DNA from: Flavobacterium sp. UBA7665
Lineage (GTDB): Bacteria > Bacteroidota > Bacteroidia > Flavobacteriales > Flavobacteriaceae
Length of the DNA stretch: 32,483 bases
Direction: 5' to 3'
Assembly (NCBI GenBank): GCA_002483285.1
Contig: DLHP01000026.1
Location: 1-32,483 of the forward strand
In this document: positions 8,573 through 16,453 of the stretch, piece by piece
Numbering within the stretch: position 1 is the first letter of the stretch
Layout of the letters: each line of letters begins with the position of its first letter
Translations under genes and position numbers: made by a program
The notes under the pieces: model-generated
What the model was told of the DNA's origin: nothing
The model's database searches: none
The model's input: only the letters and a program-made list of their open reading frames with translations

Positions 8573-11023
8573 TTATAATTTTTTTGCGTTTTTAACGTCG
8601 TCTTTGGTCAGCGCCACTTTGAGCACTTCGCTCATGTCTTTCACATAATGAAAGGTAAGCCCGTCAATGTACTCGGCCTTGATCTCATCCACATCCTGCT
8701 TGTTCTGGTAACAGAGGATGATTTCCTTGATGTTGGCGCGTTTGGCAGCCAGGATTTTTTCTTTGATGCCGCCCACTGGGAGCACTTTGCCCCTAAGGGT
8801 AATCTCGCCGGTCATCGCAATACTTTTTTTGACGCGCTTTTGTGTAAACAAAGATACCAGCGACGTTAGCATGGCAATTCCTGCGCTTGGCCCGTCCTTG
8901 GGCGTGGCGCCTTCGGGCACGTGCAGGTGGATGTTGTATTTGGACAGCGTTTCATTGTTGAGGCCAAATTCGGGTGCGTTGGCTTTGATGTATTCGAGTG
9001 CGATAGTTGCCGATTCCTTCATTACCGTCCCGAGATTACCCGTAATAGTCATGGTTCCTTTTCCCGGTGACAATAGCGACTCTATAAATAAAATATCTCC
9101 ACCCACAGCGGTCCAGGCCAATCCGGTTACTACGCCGGCCACTTCGTTATTTTCTGATTTGTCACGTTCCATTCTCGGTGCGCCGAGGATTTTTACAATG
9201 TCTTCATCGGTGAGTTTTTTGCTGTACTCCTCCTCCATGGCTACCGATTTGGCGATGTTGCGAACCACCTGCGCAATTTTGGCTTCGAGTCCGCGCACGC
9301 CCGATTCGCGGGTGTAACCTTCAATGATTTTTTCGAGTTGTTTTTTGCCGATGGAGACCTCTTTTGCTGTAAGCCCGTGTTCCTTTAATTGCTTGGGGAA
9401 CAAGTGCTGGCGCGCAATTTCAACTTTCTCTTCTATGGTGTAGCCCGACATCTTGATGACTTCCATACGGTCGCGCAAGGCAGGCTGTATGGCCGACAGG
9501 TTGTTAGAAGTGGCGATGAACATCACTTTAGACAAATCGTAACCCATTTCGAGGAAGTTGTCGTAAAAGGCGTTGTTCTGTTCGGGATCGAGCACCTCGA
9601 GCAGCGCCGATGATGGGTCGCCCTGGTTGCTCACCGAAAGCTTGTCAATCTCATCGAGTACAAACACCGGATTAGAAGTCCCAGCTTTTTTGATGCTTTG
9701 GATAATCCTTCCGGGCATCGCGCCAATGTAGGTTTTGCGGTGTCCGCGGATTTCGGCTTCGTCACGCAAACCGCCAAGGGAAATCCTCACATATTCACGT
9801 CCTAAGGCTTCGGCAACCGAACGACCGATAGACGTTTTACCCACACCCGGAGGCCCAGACAAACAAATAATCGGCGATTTCATATCGTTGCGCAGCTTTA
9901 AAACCGCAAGGTGTTCGATCATCCTTTTCTTGACGTCTTCTAGCCCGAAATGGTCTTTATCGAGTATTTTTTGTGCGCGCTTTAAATCGAAATTGTCATG
10001 CGAGAATTGATTCCAGGGCAATTCGAGGAACAACTCAAGGTAATTGCGTTGGATCCCAAAATCAGGAGCCTGCGGATTCATGCGCTGCATTTTTGACAAT
10101 TCCTTCTCAAAGTGCGTCTTGGTTTTATCGTCCCACTTTTTGGATTTGGCCTTGAGGCGCATCTCGTCTAATTCCTGTTCATTTGAGGCACCGCCCAATT
10201 CTTCCTGGATGGTTTTCATTTGCTGGTGCAGGAAGTATTCGCGTTGTTGCTGGTCGAGGTCAAAACGCACCTTAGACTGGATGTCATTCTTGAGTTCGAG
10301 TTTTTGCAGTTCGAGGTTCATGAACCGCAGCGTTTCGAGTGCGCGTTCCTTGAGCGCGTTCATGGCAAGCAAATCCTGTTTCTCTTTGACCGACAGATTC
10401 ATGTTCGAAGAAACAAAATTCACGAGGAACGATTGGCTCTCGATATTTTTGATGGCAAAAGTCGCTTCGGTTGGAATGTTCGGGCTTTCCTTGATGATCT
10501 GGATGGCCAGTTCCTTGATGGACTCGAGGATGGCGAGAAATTCGGTATCGTGTTTTCCCGGGCGTTTTTCCTCAACCTCCTTGACGTTGGCCATCAAATA
10601 AGGCTTTTCTGAAATCACGGCATCGATCTGGAATCGCTTCTTGCCTTGCAGGATCACGGTGATGTTTCCGTCGGGCATTTTGAGTACACGCAAGATTTGA
10701 GCCACCGTACCGATTTTATTGATATCGTTTTTGGTAGGATCTTCATCTTCCTCATTTTTCTGTGCCACCACACCGATGGTTTTCCCGGCGGCATTGGCGT
10801 CATTGATGAGTTTGATGGATTTATCGCGTCCGGCAGAAATCGGGATGACTACGCCAGGAAATAAAACCGTGTTTCTTAAGGGTAAAATGGGTAACGTGGC
10901 AGGTAGCTCTTCGTTATTCATTTCTTCTTCATCTTCGGGAGTGAGTAGCGGGATTAATTCTGCATCCGATTCGAATTCCTGAAGTGACAGGTTGTCAAAA
11001 GTGAGTATTTTGTGATTTGGCAT
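8573..11023 (-). CDS. lon: ATP-dependent endopeptidase La (Lon protease)
   Basis: This 816-residue cytoplasmic AAA+ protease degrades misfolded and regulatory proteins. The N-terminal substrate-binding domain starts near LPILPLRNTVLFPGVVIPI (residues 44-62). Walker A is GPPGVGKT (390-397) and Walker B VFVLDEID (453-460). The Ser-Lys dyad is Ser713 (PKDGPSAG) and Lys756 (GGIKEK), with the same 43-residue spacing as in E. coli Lon. An acidic N-terminal extension of about 40 residues precedes the domain. It is transcribed alone: a promoter-like TACCTTTG lies about 45 nt upstream and a strong terminator directly downstream. Confidence 0.98.
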   Translation of the reverse strand: MPNHKILTFDNLSLQEFESDAELIPLLTPEDEEEMNNEELPATLPILPLRNTVLFPGVVIPISAGRDKSIKLINDANAAGKTIGVVAQKNEEDEDPTKNDINKIGTVAQILRVLKMPDGNITVILQGKKRFQIDAVISEKPYLMANVKEVEEKRPGKHDTEFLAILESIKELAIQIIKESPNIPTEATFAIKNIESQSFLVNFVSSNMNLSVKEKQDLLAMNALKERALETLRFMNLELQKLELKNDIQSKVRFDLDQQQREYFLHQQMKTIQEELGGASNEQELDEMRLKAKSKKWDDKTKTHFEKELSKMQRMNPQAPDFGIQRNYLELFLELPWNQFSHDNFDLKRAQKILDKDHFGLEDVKKRMIEHLAVLKLRNDMKSPIICLSGPPGVGKTSIGRSVAEALGREYVRISLGGLRDEAEIRGHRKTYIGAMPGRIIQSIKKAGTSNPVFVLDEIDKLSVSNQGDPSSALLEVLDPEQNNAFYDNFLEMGYDLSKVMFIATSNNLSAIQPALRDRMEVIKMSGYTIEEKVEIARQHLFPKQLKEHGLTAKEVSIGKKQLEKIIEGYTRESGVRGLEAKIAQVVRNIAKSVAMEEEYSKKLTDEDIVKILGAPRMERDKSENNEVAGVVTGLAWTAVGGDILFIESLLSPGKGTMTITGNLGTVMKESATIALEYIKANAPEFGLNNETLSKYNIHLHVPEGATPKDGPSAGIAMLTSLVSLFTQKRVKKSIAMTGEITLRGKVLPVGGIKEKILAAKRANIKEIILCYQNKQDVDEIKAEYIDGLTFHYVKDMSEVLKVALTKDDVKNAKKL

Positions 11024-11068
11024 CTTTTATAGTGGGTCAAAATGTCATTAATAATTTGGAAATACAGA

Positions 11069-11076
11069 CAAAGGTA
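11069..11076 (-). promoter_or_regulatory. Putative -7 promoter box for lon
   Basis: On the minus strand the sequence TACCTTTG is an exact match to the Bacteroidota -7 consensus TAnnTTTG, about 45 nt upstream of the lon ATG. No clear TTTG -33 element lies at the expected distance, so the support is partial. Confidence 0.4.
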
Positions 11077-11163
11077 AGGTAACTTCCCCTTAACATTGCC
11101 TTAAAATCGATGTATGACGTATTAATTCGTCACGCGATAAAGGAGGCAACTTTTGTGCCATAA

Positions 11164-11194
11164 AAAAGCCCGATGGTCGATGTTTCGGGCTTTT
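11164..11194 (-). terminator. Intrinsic terminator after the Fn3 lipoprotein gene
   Basis: AAAAGCCCGA (11164-11173) and TCGGGCTTTT (11185-11194) form a 10-bp stem with an 11-nt loop, 25 nt beyond the stop of the Fn3 gene. On the minus strand the stem ends in a T-run. Confidence 0.82.
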
Positions 11195-11218
11195 ACAATG
11201 TATAAAAAATGGGTTTTG

Positions 11219-11896
11219 TTAAGGCGCTGCGTTCACGTGAACTGGTCCTATCCATACCGAGTTCTCGGTTCCTGAACAATTCGAGCGTACGTAAAAATCA
11301 TAGCCCAAGGTAGCAGAAAGTCCGGTAATGGATTTGGTGGTCGTTGTTGAGGGAATAGTGGTTCCTGTCCCAAGCGCAAAGTCGGTCTCGCCATATTGGA
11401 TTTCCCAGCCGATTTCATCGCCGTTGGCGTTCCAGAGCAGGTTCACTTTAGTAGTATCCGTGATAGATCGTAGGGCTGTAAAATTGGTTGGGCTTTGGCA
11501 AGTTGTAATACTCGATCCCGGGTTTACCGGACCCGTCCAATTGCTGAATACGCCATTATCACACAAGGTTCTTACATAAAAGTCATAGGTATTGGTGGCG
11601 GTGAGTCCCGTAATGGTTTTGGTGGTGGTGGTTGCTGATACCGAGGTACCTTCGCCTGGCGTAAAACCGTCCAAACCGTATTGGATTTCCCAAGCAGCAC
11701 CTTCTGCAGCCGTCCAGGCCACGGTGACCGAACCGCCCGCTATATCGCTTACCTGAAGCGCGCTGGGTTTGGCACAAGTGGGTATTTCGGGATCGGGAAC
11801 CAACAATGCGGGATCAACCGGTTCATCTTCGCAAGCGGTAAAATTGAAATGGAGAAAAACCAATAGCAGCCCGATTAAAACTTTAGCCTTATTCAT
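11219..11896 (-). CDS. Lipoprotein with two fibronectin type III domains
   Basis: This 225-residue protein has a lipoprotein signal peptide ending at FTAC (Cys22). Two Fn3 domains of about 85 residues follow (roughly 38-125 and 132-220). They share the pattern WEIQYG, a short acidic loop, G(T/E)GT, TTTTK(T/S)ITGL and YDFYVR, so one domain probably arose by duplication of the other. The residues right after Cys22 are acidic (EDEP), which in Bacteroidota can favour display on the cell surface; this is inference. Family knowledge suggests binding or spacer roles, with no enzymatic motif seen. It is divergent from the sigma factor gene across 156 nt. Confidence 0.8.
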   Translation of the reverse strand: MNKAKVLIGLLLVFLHFNFTACEDEPVDPALLVPDPEIPTCAKPSALQVSDIAGGSVTVAWTAAEGAAWEIQYGLDGFTPGEGTSVSATTTTKTITGLTATNTYDFYVRTLCDNGVFSNWTGPVNPGSSITTCQSPTNFTALRSITDTTKVNLLWNANGDEIGWEIQYGETDFALGTGTTIPSTTTTKSITGLSATLGYDFYVRSNCSGTENSVWIGPVHVNAAP

Positions 11897-12052
11897 AGTT
11901 ATGATTTGAGTTTGGAACAGTAGTTTTTATGAAATCGTCCCAAATATAACAATTCGTTAGCAGGTACATCAAAAAAAAATTACATTTATTTCATCCAAAG
12001 TGTAACACCCAAATAAAACCAAAGTCATTGGTGTAAATTAGAAATCATCTGT

Positions 12053-12607
12053 TTGAGTTTAGCTAAAAACAATATCGAGGAATTAATTTCGCTCTGCAGG
12101 CAAAAGAACCAAAAAGCCCAATTTGAAGTGTACAGCCGCTATTGCAAAGCGATGTACAACGTGGCTTTCAGGATTGTCAAGGACGCGCATTTTGCAGAGG
12201 ATGTCATGCAGGAAGGTTTCCTCAAGGCATTCCTCAAAATCGACGATTACAAGCAAGAAGTCGCTTTTGGAGCCTGGCTCAAACGCATCATCGTCAATCA
12301 CAGTATCGATTTCTATAAAAAAAACAACCGCTTTGGCACCGACGATTTTGAAAAGGTAGTGTATAAGGTAGAGGACGAATCGGGCACAGAACCAGAAACC
12401 GATTACACCCATCTCAAAGCTGACCAGGTACTGCAAGCAATCAACGGCCTCAAGGACTCGTACCGCATGATCCTGACGTTGTTTTTTGTTGAAGGCTATG
12501 ACCAGGAGGAAATTACAGAAATCCTCAACATCAGCTATGCCAACTGCCGCACCACAATAAGCCGGGCCAAGGAAAGTTTACGACAAAAGCTACAAACTAT
12601 ACAATAG
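12053..12607 (+). CDS. ECF-type RNA polymerase sigma factor
   Basis: This 184-residue protein has a sigma-70 region 2 (about residues 22-92, with YCKAMYNVAFRIVKDAHFAE, VMQEGFLKAF and FGAWLKRIIVNHSIDFYKK) and region 4 (about 125-180, with EGYDQEEITEILNISYANCR and TTISRAKESLRQKL). Such factors direct RNA polymerase to a small regulon, often including their own operon. The start is probably TTG: no ATG exists upstream in frame before region 2, and the TTG gives the normal N-terminus. It heads a four-gene plus-strand unit, with the next gene starting 4 nt after its stop. A loose promoter match (TTAG-N20-TACATTTA) lies near 11957-11988. Confidence 0.9.
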   Translation: MSLAKNNIEELISLCRQKNQKAQFEVYSRYCKAMYNVAFRIVKDAHFAEDVMQEGFLKAFLKIDDYKQEVAFGAWLKRIIVNHSIDFYKKNNRFGTDDFEKVVYKVEDESGTEPETDYTHLKADQVLQAINGLKDSYRMILTLFFVEGYDQEEITEILNISYANCRTTISRAKESLRQKLQTIQ

Positions 12608-12611
12608 AAAC

Positions 12612-13148
12612 ATGGAAAAGAAAAATGACAACCTGGAAAATCTGTTTGAAAGATTGCACGACCAATGGGATTTGCACCAGCCCGATGAAAACCACTACGA
12701 CCGGTTCCTCGAGAAACAAAACCGCAAGCAATCCCGAAGGAATTACTGGACGACGCTGTCTATCGCGGCCTCGGTAGTGTTAATCTTGGGCATGTTCACC
12801 TTTTATAAGGCAGAAAAACCTTCGGATGATTTTGTTTTCGCTTCAAAAGAGACCCGCCAGACCGATTCTATCTTTACGGCGATGATCAAAATGGAGCTCA
12901 ACAAAGTCGAACAGAAAAAATCTCCGCTCAACGAGAAAATCATTGCCGACGCACTCGTGCAGATGAAAATCCTCGATGAAGACTATGAGAAAATCAAACA
13001 GGAACTCCTTAAAAATGGAGAGAACAAACAAATCATCCACGCGATGATCCGCAATTTGCAGACGCGTATTTCCTTTTTAGAAAATGTGCTCGAACATTTA
13101 GAAAGCAATGAAAAATTACAAAATGCCACCGATGAAAAAATCCTATAA
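12612..13148 (+). CDS. Single-pass membrane protein, probable anti-sigma factor
   Basis: This 178-residue protein has a charged cytoplasmic N-terminus of about 45 residues, one transmembrane segment (about 46-65, YWTTLSIAASVVLILGMFTF) and an extracytoplasmic part. The distal half is highly charged and likely helical (KMELNKVEQKK, EDYEKIKQELLKN, LQTRISFLENVLEHLES), consistent with a coiled coil. I do not recognise a named domain. Its place 4 nt after an ECF sigma gene, and its topology, suggest a membrane anti-sigma factor; this is inference. Its 3' end overlaps the next gene by 17 nt. Confidence 0.72.
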   Translation: MEKKNDNLENLFERLHDQWDLHQPDENHYDRFLEKQNRKQSRRNYWTTLSIAASVVLILGMFTFYKAEKPSDDFVFASKETRQTDSIFTAMIKMELNKVEQKKSPLNEKIIADALVQMKILDEDYEKIKQELLKNGENKQIIHAMIRNLQTRISFLENVLEHLESNEKLQNATDEKIL

Positions 13149-14196
13149 CCTTTTAATATTGTTATTGCTGTTAACGCCGACAGTTTTGCTTGCCAACGGC
13201 ATCGACCTCGGGAAGTACTCCAAACAAAAAACAATCAAGAAAGCCTACATTGTCAATCCCGACGCCGGTATCGACATCAAAAACTCCTACGGCACCGTTA
13301 CGGTAACTACCTGGGACGAGGACAAAATAGAACTCGACATCCTAATCAAGGTAAGCGGAGACAGCGAAGAATGGGTAGAGAAACGCCTCGCCGACATTGA
13401 CGTGGACATACAAGCGCTCAAGTCAATGGTGACTGCGGTGACTAAAATCGCCAAATCGGGCGGCGGCGGACGCAACAACAGCATGGAAATCAACTACACG
13501 ATTAAGATTCCAAAAAAAGGAAGTGTCCAGGTCAAAAACAGCTACGGCTCGATCATTACCGGGGATTTGAGCGGCAATACGAATCTTTCGTGTGAGTATG
13601 GCAAAATACAATTGGCCAACCTTACCGGGAATACCAACGTGATTCGCATTGATTATTGCAGTAAATCGACTATCGAATCCATACGAAATGCTACGATCAA
13701 TGCCGATTATTCGGGACTTACCATCAACGAATACAACAAAATCCTGCTCAAGGCCGACTACACCAACATCAATTTTGGGAACGGCAGTGAACTCAAGTAC
13801 GAATGCAGTTACGGCAAGCTCAATTTGGGTAAAGTCAATAACCTCGATGGTGCCGGCGATTATCTGTCGATATATGTCACCGAGGTGTCGGGCAACCTGA
13901 ACATCGACACCAAATACGGGAAAATTACCGTAGAAGGATTGTCGGCGAAATTCAACAAAGTCAACATCGATTCGAGCTACACCTCGGTCAACCTGGGCTT
14001 TGACCCGACCGCTTCGTTTGATTTTGATGTGGTCACCAAATACAGCAATTTCAGTTATCCAGGTGGCTTGGAAATGACCAGCAAACAAGAAACCACCAGC
14101 AACAAATCCTACCAGGGTTATTACAAGAAAAGTGGCGACAACAAAATCACCGTACGCAGTGAATACGGCAATGTGAATCTCTCTAAAAAACAATAA
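13132..14196 (+). CDS. Exported protein with repeated YG motifs, likely beta-solenoid (DUF4097-like)
   Basis: From the ATG at 13132 (MKKSYNLLILLLLLTPTVLLANG) the protein has 354 residues with a signal peptide. An ATG at 13108 would place eight polar residues before it and is less likely. The body repeats a short strand motif built around Tyr: NSYGTVTV, NSYGSIITG, CEYGKIQLA, ADYSGLTI, ADYTNINFG, CSYGKLNLG, TKYGKITVEG, SSYTSVNLG, TKYSNFSYPG, SEYGNVNLS. Regular spacing suggests a right-handed beta-solenoid with a column of Tyr side chains. Related putative-adhesin families are known but without a clear function. It overlaps the anti-sigma gene by 17 nt and is followed by the head-GIN gene, so all four probably act together in the envelope. 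Confidence 0.78.
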   Translation: MKKSYNLLILLLLLTPTVLLANGIDLGKYSKQKTIKKAYIVNPDAGIDIKNSYGTVTVTTWDEDKIELDILIKVSGDSEEWVEKRLADIDVDIQALKSMVTAVTKIAKSGGGGRNNSMEINYTIKIPKKGSVQVKNSYGSIITGDLSGNTNLSCEYGKIQLANLTGNTNVIRIDYCSKSTIESIRNATINADYSGLTINEYNKILLKADYTNINFGNGSELKYECSYGKLNLGKVNNLDGAGDYLSIYVTEVSGNLNIDTKYGKITVEGLSAKFNKVNIDSSYTSVNLGFDPTASFDFDVVTKYSNFSYPGGLEMTSKQETTSNKSYQGYYKKSGDNKITVRSEYGNVNLSKKQ

Positions 14197-14202
14197 TCAA
14201 TC

Positions 14203-14247
14203 ACCCGAGGCGCAGCCGAATTGTATGGAGCGCAGCGGAATAAAAAA
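14203..14247 (+). repeat. Start-proximal GCGC-stem repeat, copy B
   Basis: ACCCGAGGCGC begins the element, with GAATTGTAT in the centre and GCGCAGCGGAATAAAA at the end, 10 nt before the head-GIN ATG at 14258. CCG/CGG and GCGC/GCGC can pair around an AG/AG internal loop. It matches the copy at 4853-4892, which lies in the same orientation and position before an unrelated gene. It contains an in-frame ATG (14225) that yields a false N-terminal extension of the head-GIN ORF. Confidence 0.6.
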
Positions 14248-14257
14248 ACAAACAGTT

Positions 14258-14971
14258 ATGCGATCAATCATTTTAACAACAATTCTATTAGTTGCCGCTG
14301 TGTCCGGCGCGCAGGAAAAAATCAAAGGCAATGGGAATATGACCCAAAAAACGGTTTCGACCGCGGCCTATGACCAGGTGAATGTTTCGGGCTTTTTCGA
14401 TGTGAACCTCATTGCCGGTAGCGAAGGTAAAATCACCGTAGAAGGCGAATCGAATATCATCGAATTTATAGAATGTAAGGTAGACGGCAACAGTCTTACC
14501 ATCGGTGTGGAGAAAGGCAAACGCATCAGCCCAAGCGCAGGCAAATCGATTACCGTTACCGTTCCTTTTGAAAGTTTGAACGAGGTAACGCTGGCAGGTT
14601 CGGGCGATGTCAATTCTAAAAGCACCATCAAATCTGCTGATTTCACCACGACGCTTTCGGGTTCGGGCGATGTCAAACTCAGCATCGATGCGAAACAAGT
14701 GAACGCTAAAGTAACCGGATCGGGCAACATGACCCTTAAAGGAAATTCGGGCGATTTGATCTGCGGCGTTACGGGTTCGGGGGATTTGGATGCTTTTGGA
14801 CTCGACAGCAACAATGCAGACGCAACGGTAACCGGATCGGGGAATTGCAAGGTCAATTGTTCGGGCTTCCTACAGGCAAAAGTAACGGGCTCTGGCGATA
14901 TCGATTACAAAGGCGAACCCAAAAAGAAAGACACGAAAGTGCACGGCTCGGGCGCCATTTCAAAAGTATAA
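14258..14971 (+). CDS. Head GIN domain protein (DUF2807 family), exported
   Basis: From the ATG at 14258 the protein has 237 residues and a signal peptide (MRSIILTTILLVAAVSGAQ). The start at 14225 is rejected because its extra 11 residues come from a repeat. The N-terminal part has the head-GIN pattern YDQVNVSGFFDVNLIAG followed by ITVEGESNIIEFIE. The C-terminal half is a ladder of (T/S)GSG(D/N) repeats: AGSGDVNSK, SGSGDVKLS, TGSGNMTLKG, TGSGDLDAFG, TGSGNCKVN, TGSGDIDYKG, HGSGAISKV. These predict a beta-solenoid. Function in the family is unknown. It is the last gene of the sigma-led unit and is followed by a terminator. Confidence 0.88.
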   Translation: MRSIILTTILLVAAVSGAQEKIKGNGNMTQKTVSTAAYDQVNVSGFFDVNLIAGSEGKITVEGESNIIEFIECKVDGNSLTIGVEKGKRISPSAGKSITVTVPFESLNEVTLAGSGDVNSKSTIKSADFTTTLSGSGDVKLSIDAKQVNAKVTGSGNMTLKGNSGDLICGVTGSGDLDAFGLDSNNADATVTGSGNCKVNCSGFLQAKVTGSGDIDYKGEPKKKDTKVHGSGAISKV

Positions 14972-14994
14972 AAATAATTGAAGGTTAATTTCCC

Positions 14995-15025
14995 AAAGGG
15001 CGTCTTACGATTGTAGGGCGCCTTT
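14995..15025 (+). terminator. Intrinsic terminator after the head-GIN gene
   Basis: AAAGGGCGTCT (14995-15005) pairs with GGGCGCCTTT (15016-15025) with one bulged G and two G-U pairs, followed by a T-run on the plus strand. The distal arm overlaps the last codons of the convergent UMF1 transporter gene. Confidence 0.7.
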
Positions 15026-16327
15026 TTTTGGCACGCGTAAAAGCAACAGCAAACCGATAATGAAAAAAGAACCGAGGAACACGATGGCAAAACGCGGTCC
15101 CTGGAATTGGTCTATGACACCGTAGACACACATCCCGATTACAATCCCTACTTTTTCGGCGACGTCATAGAAACTAAAGAAGGAAGCAGTGTCGTCGGTT
15201 TCGGGCAACAGCTTAGAATACGTGGAGCGTGACAACGCCTGAATACCACCCATGACCAGCCCAACCAGTGCTGCCATGATGTAAAAGTGCATGGGTTGTG
15301 TCATGAAATAGGCCGCGCCGCAAAGCAAAACCCAGAATGCATTGACCACAATAAGCACATTGATATTGCCAAATTTGGCCGACGCACGCGAAGTGAGCAC
15401 AGCGCCCAATACCGCCACGAGCTGAATCAATAGAATACAGATGATAAGCCCTGTGGTGCTCTCGGCCTTTGAAGTCCATTGGATTTCCTGCGACCCGAAA
15501 TAAGTTGCGATGAGCATTACCGTTTGCACCGCCATGCTGTAGACAAAAAATCCACCCAAGTAGCGTTTCAGGGCGATGTTTTGGTTGAGCAAACCCCAAA
15601 CTTTTTTAAGTTCCCGGAAGCCGTTGAATAGAACCGCCTTGGTCACTTTCTCGGCATTCTTGTTGCCTTTGGGTAAGTAATAATAGGTATATTGGCTAAA
15701 AACAATCCACCAGATGCCAACCGTTACAAACGAATACTGCATGGCTTTCATCGCGGCCTCGCCTTCTGTCCCGCTGATTCCAAAGAGCTTGGGTTTCATG
15801 ACCATGGCCAAATTGAGAATCAGCAAAATCACGCTGCCCAAATACCCCATAGAATAACCTCTGGCGCTTACTTTATCTTGCTGCTCGGGGAAGGCAATAT
15901 CGGGCAAATACGAATTGTAAAAAACCACGCTACCCCAAAACCCTATCAATCCAAAAAAATAAAAAAGCAGCCCAGGATAAATATTTTCGAGGCTGAACCA
16001 ATTGAGCCCAATGCACGAACAGGCGCCCAAATAACAAAAGAAACGCATGAAGTTTTTCTTATTGCCCACATAATCGGCGATGCCCGAAAGCAGCGGAGAA
16101 ATGACTGCAACAACCAAAAAAGCCGCAGCCGTGACAAAGCTGATTAACGCCGTATTCTTGACATCCATACCAAAAACGTGGATGATTTTGCTGCGGTCGC
16201 TGTAAAGTGCGTCGTAAAAAATCGGGAAGATGGCCGAGGAGATTACCAACGGATAAACCGAATTCGCCCAATCGTAAAACGCCCAGGCGTTGAGTAGTTT
16301 CTTGCTTCCTTTTGGTAAATCTGCCAT
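15005..16327 (-). CDS. MFS transporter, UMF1 / Atg22-like family
   Basis: This 440-residue membrane protein has about 12 hydrophobic segments. It carries the family hallmarks AFYDWANSVYPLVI near the N-terminus, GFWGSVVFYNSYLPDIA in the middle and MGGIQALSRSTYSKLLP in the C-terminal half. The family is named after yeast Atg22, a vacuolar amino acid exporter; bacterial members are inner-membrane transporters with unproven substrates. It ends in a Lys-rich tail (VPKKGALQS). It converges with the head-GIN gene and its own terminator is not clear. Confidence 0.86.
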   Translation of the reverse strand: MADLPKGSKKLLNAWAFYDWANSVYPLVISSAIFPIFYDALYSDRSKIIHVFGMDVKNTALISFVTAAAFLVVAVISPLLSGIADYVGNKKNFMRFFCYLGACSCIGLNWFSLENIYPGLLFYFFGLIGFWGSVVFYNSYLPDIAFPEQQDKVSARGYSMGYLGSVILLILNLAMVMKPKLFGISGTEGEAAMKAMQYSFVTVGIWWIVFSQYTYYYLPKGNKNAEKVTKAVLFNGFRELKKVWGLLNQNIALKRYLGGFFVYSMAVQTVMLIATYFGSQEIQWTSKAESTTGLIICILLIQLVAVLGAVLTSRASAKFGNINVLIVVNAFWVLLCGAAYFMTQPMHFYIMAALVGLVMGGIQALSRSTYSKLLPETDDTASFFSFYDVAEKVGIVIGMCVYGVIDQFQGPRFAIVFLGSFFIIGLLLLLRVPKKGALQS

Positions 16328-16407
16328 GGTATATTTTTAAGATGGGCTAATTTATTTATTTTTTTCAAACCATTGCCACAATCACCGATAAGTTACGGTA
16401 AACAAAA

Positions 16408-16429
16408 AGCCACTCTTTGCAGAATGGCT
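16408..16429 (-). terminator. Intrinsic terminator after the M48 peptidase gene
   Basis: On the minus strand AGCCATTCT, loop GCAA, AGAGTGGCT forms a 9-bp stem with one G-U pair and a GNRA tetraloop, followed by TTTTTGTTT. It lies 24 nt beyond the peptidase stop. Confidence 0.85.
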
Positions 16430-16453
16430 CTTTATAGTATTTAAGTCTTGGTT

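Noticed and set aside
13423..14193. 256-codon minus-strand ORF opposite the YG-repeat gene
   Set aside because: Its repeated pattern is simply the complement of the repeats in the real gene.
14225..14257. Upstream start for the head-GIN gene
   Set aside because: It is encoded by the GCGC-stem repeat and would displace the signal peptide.
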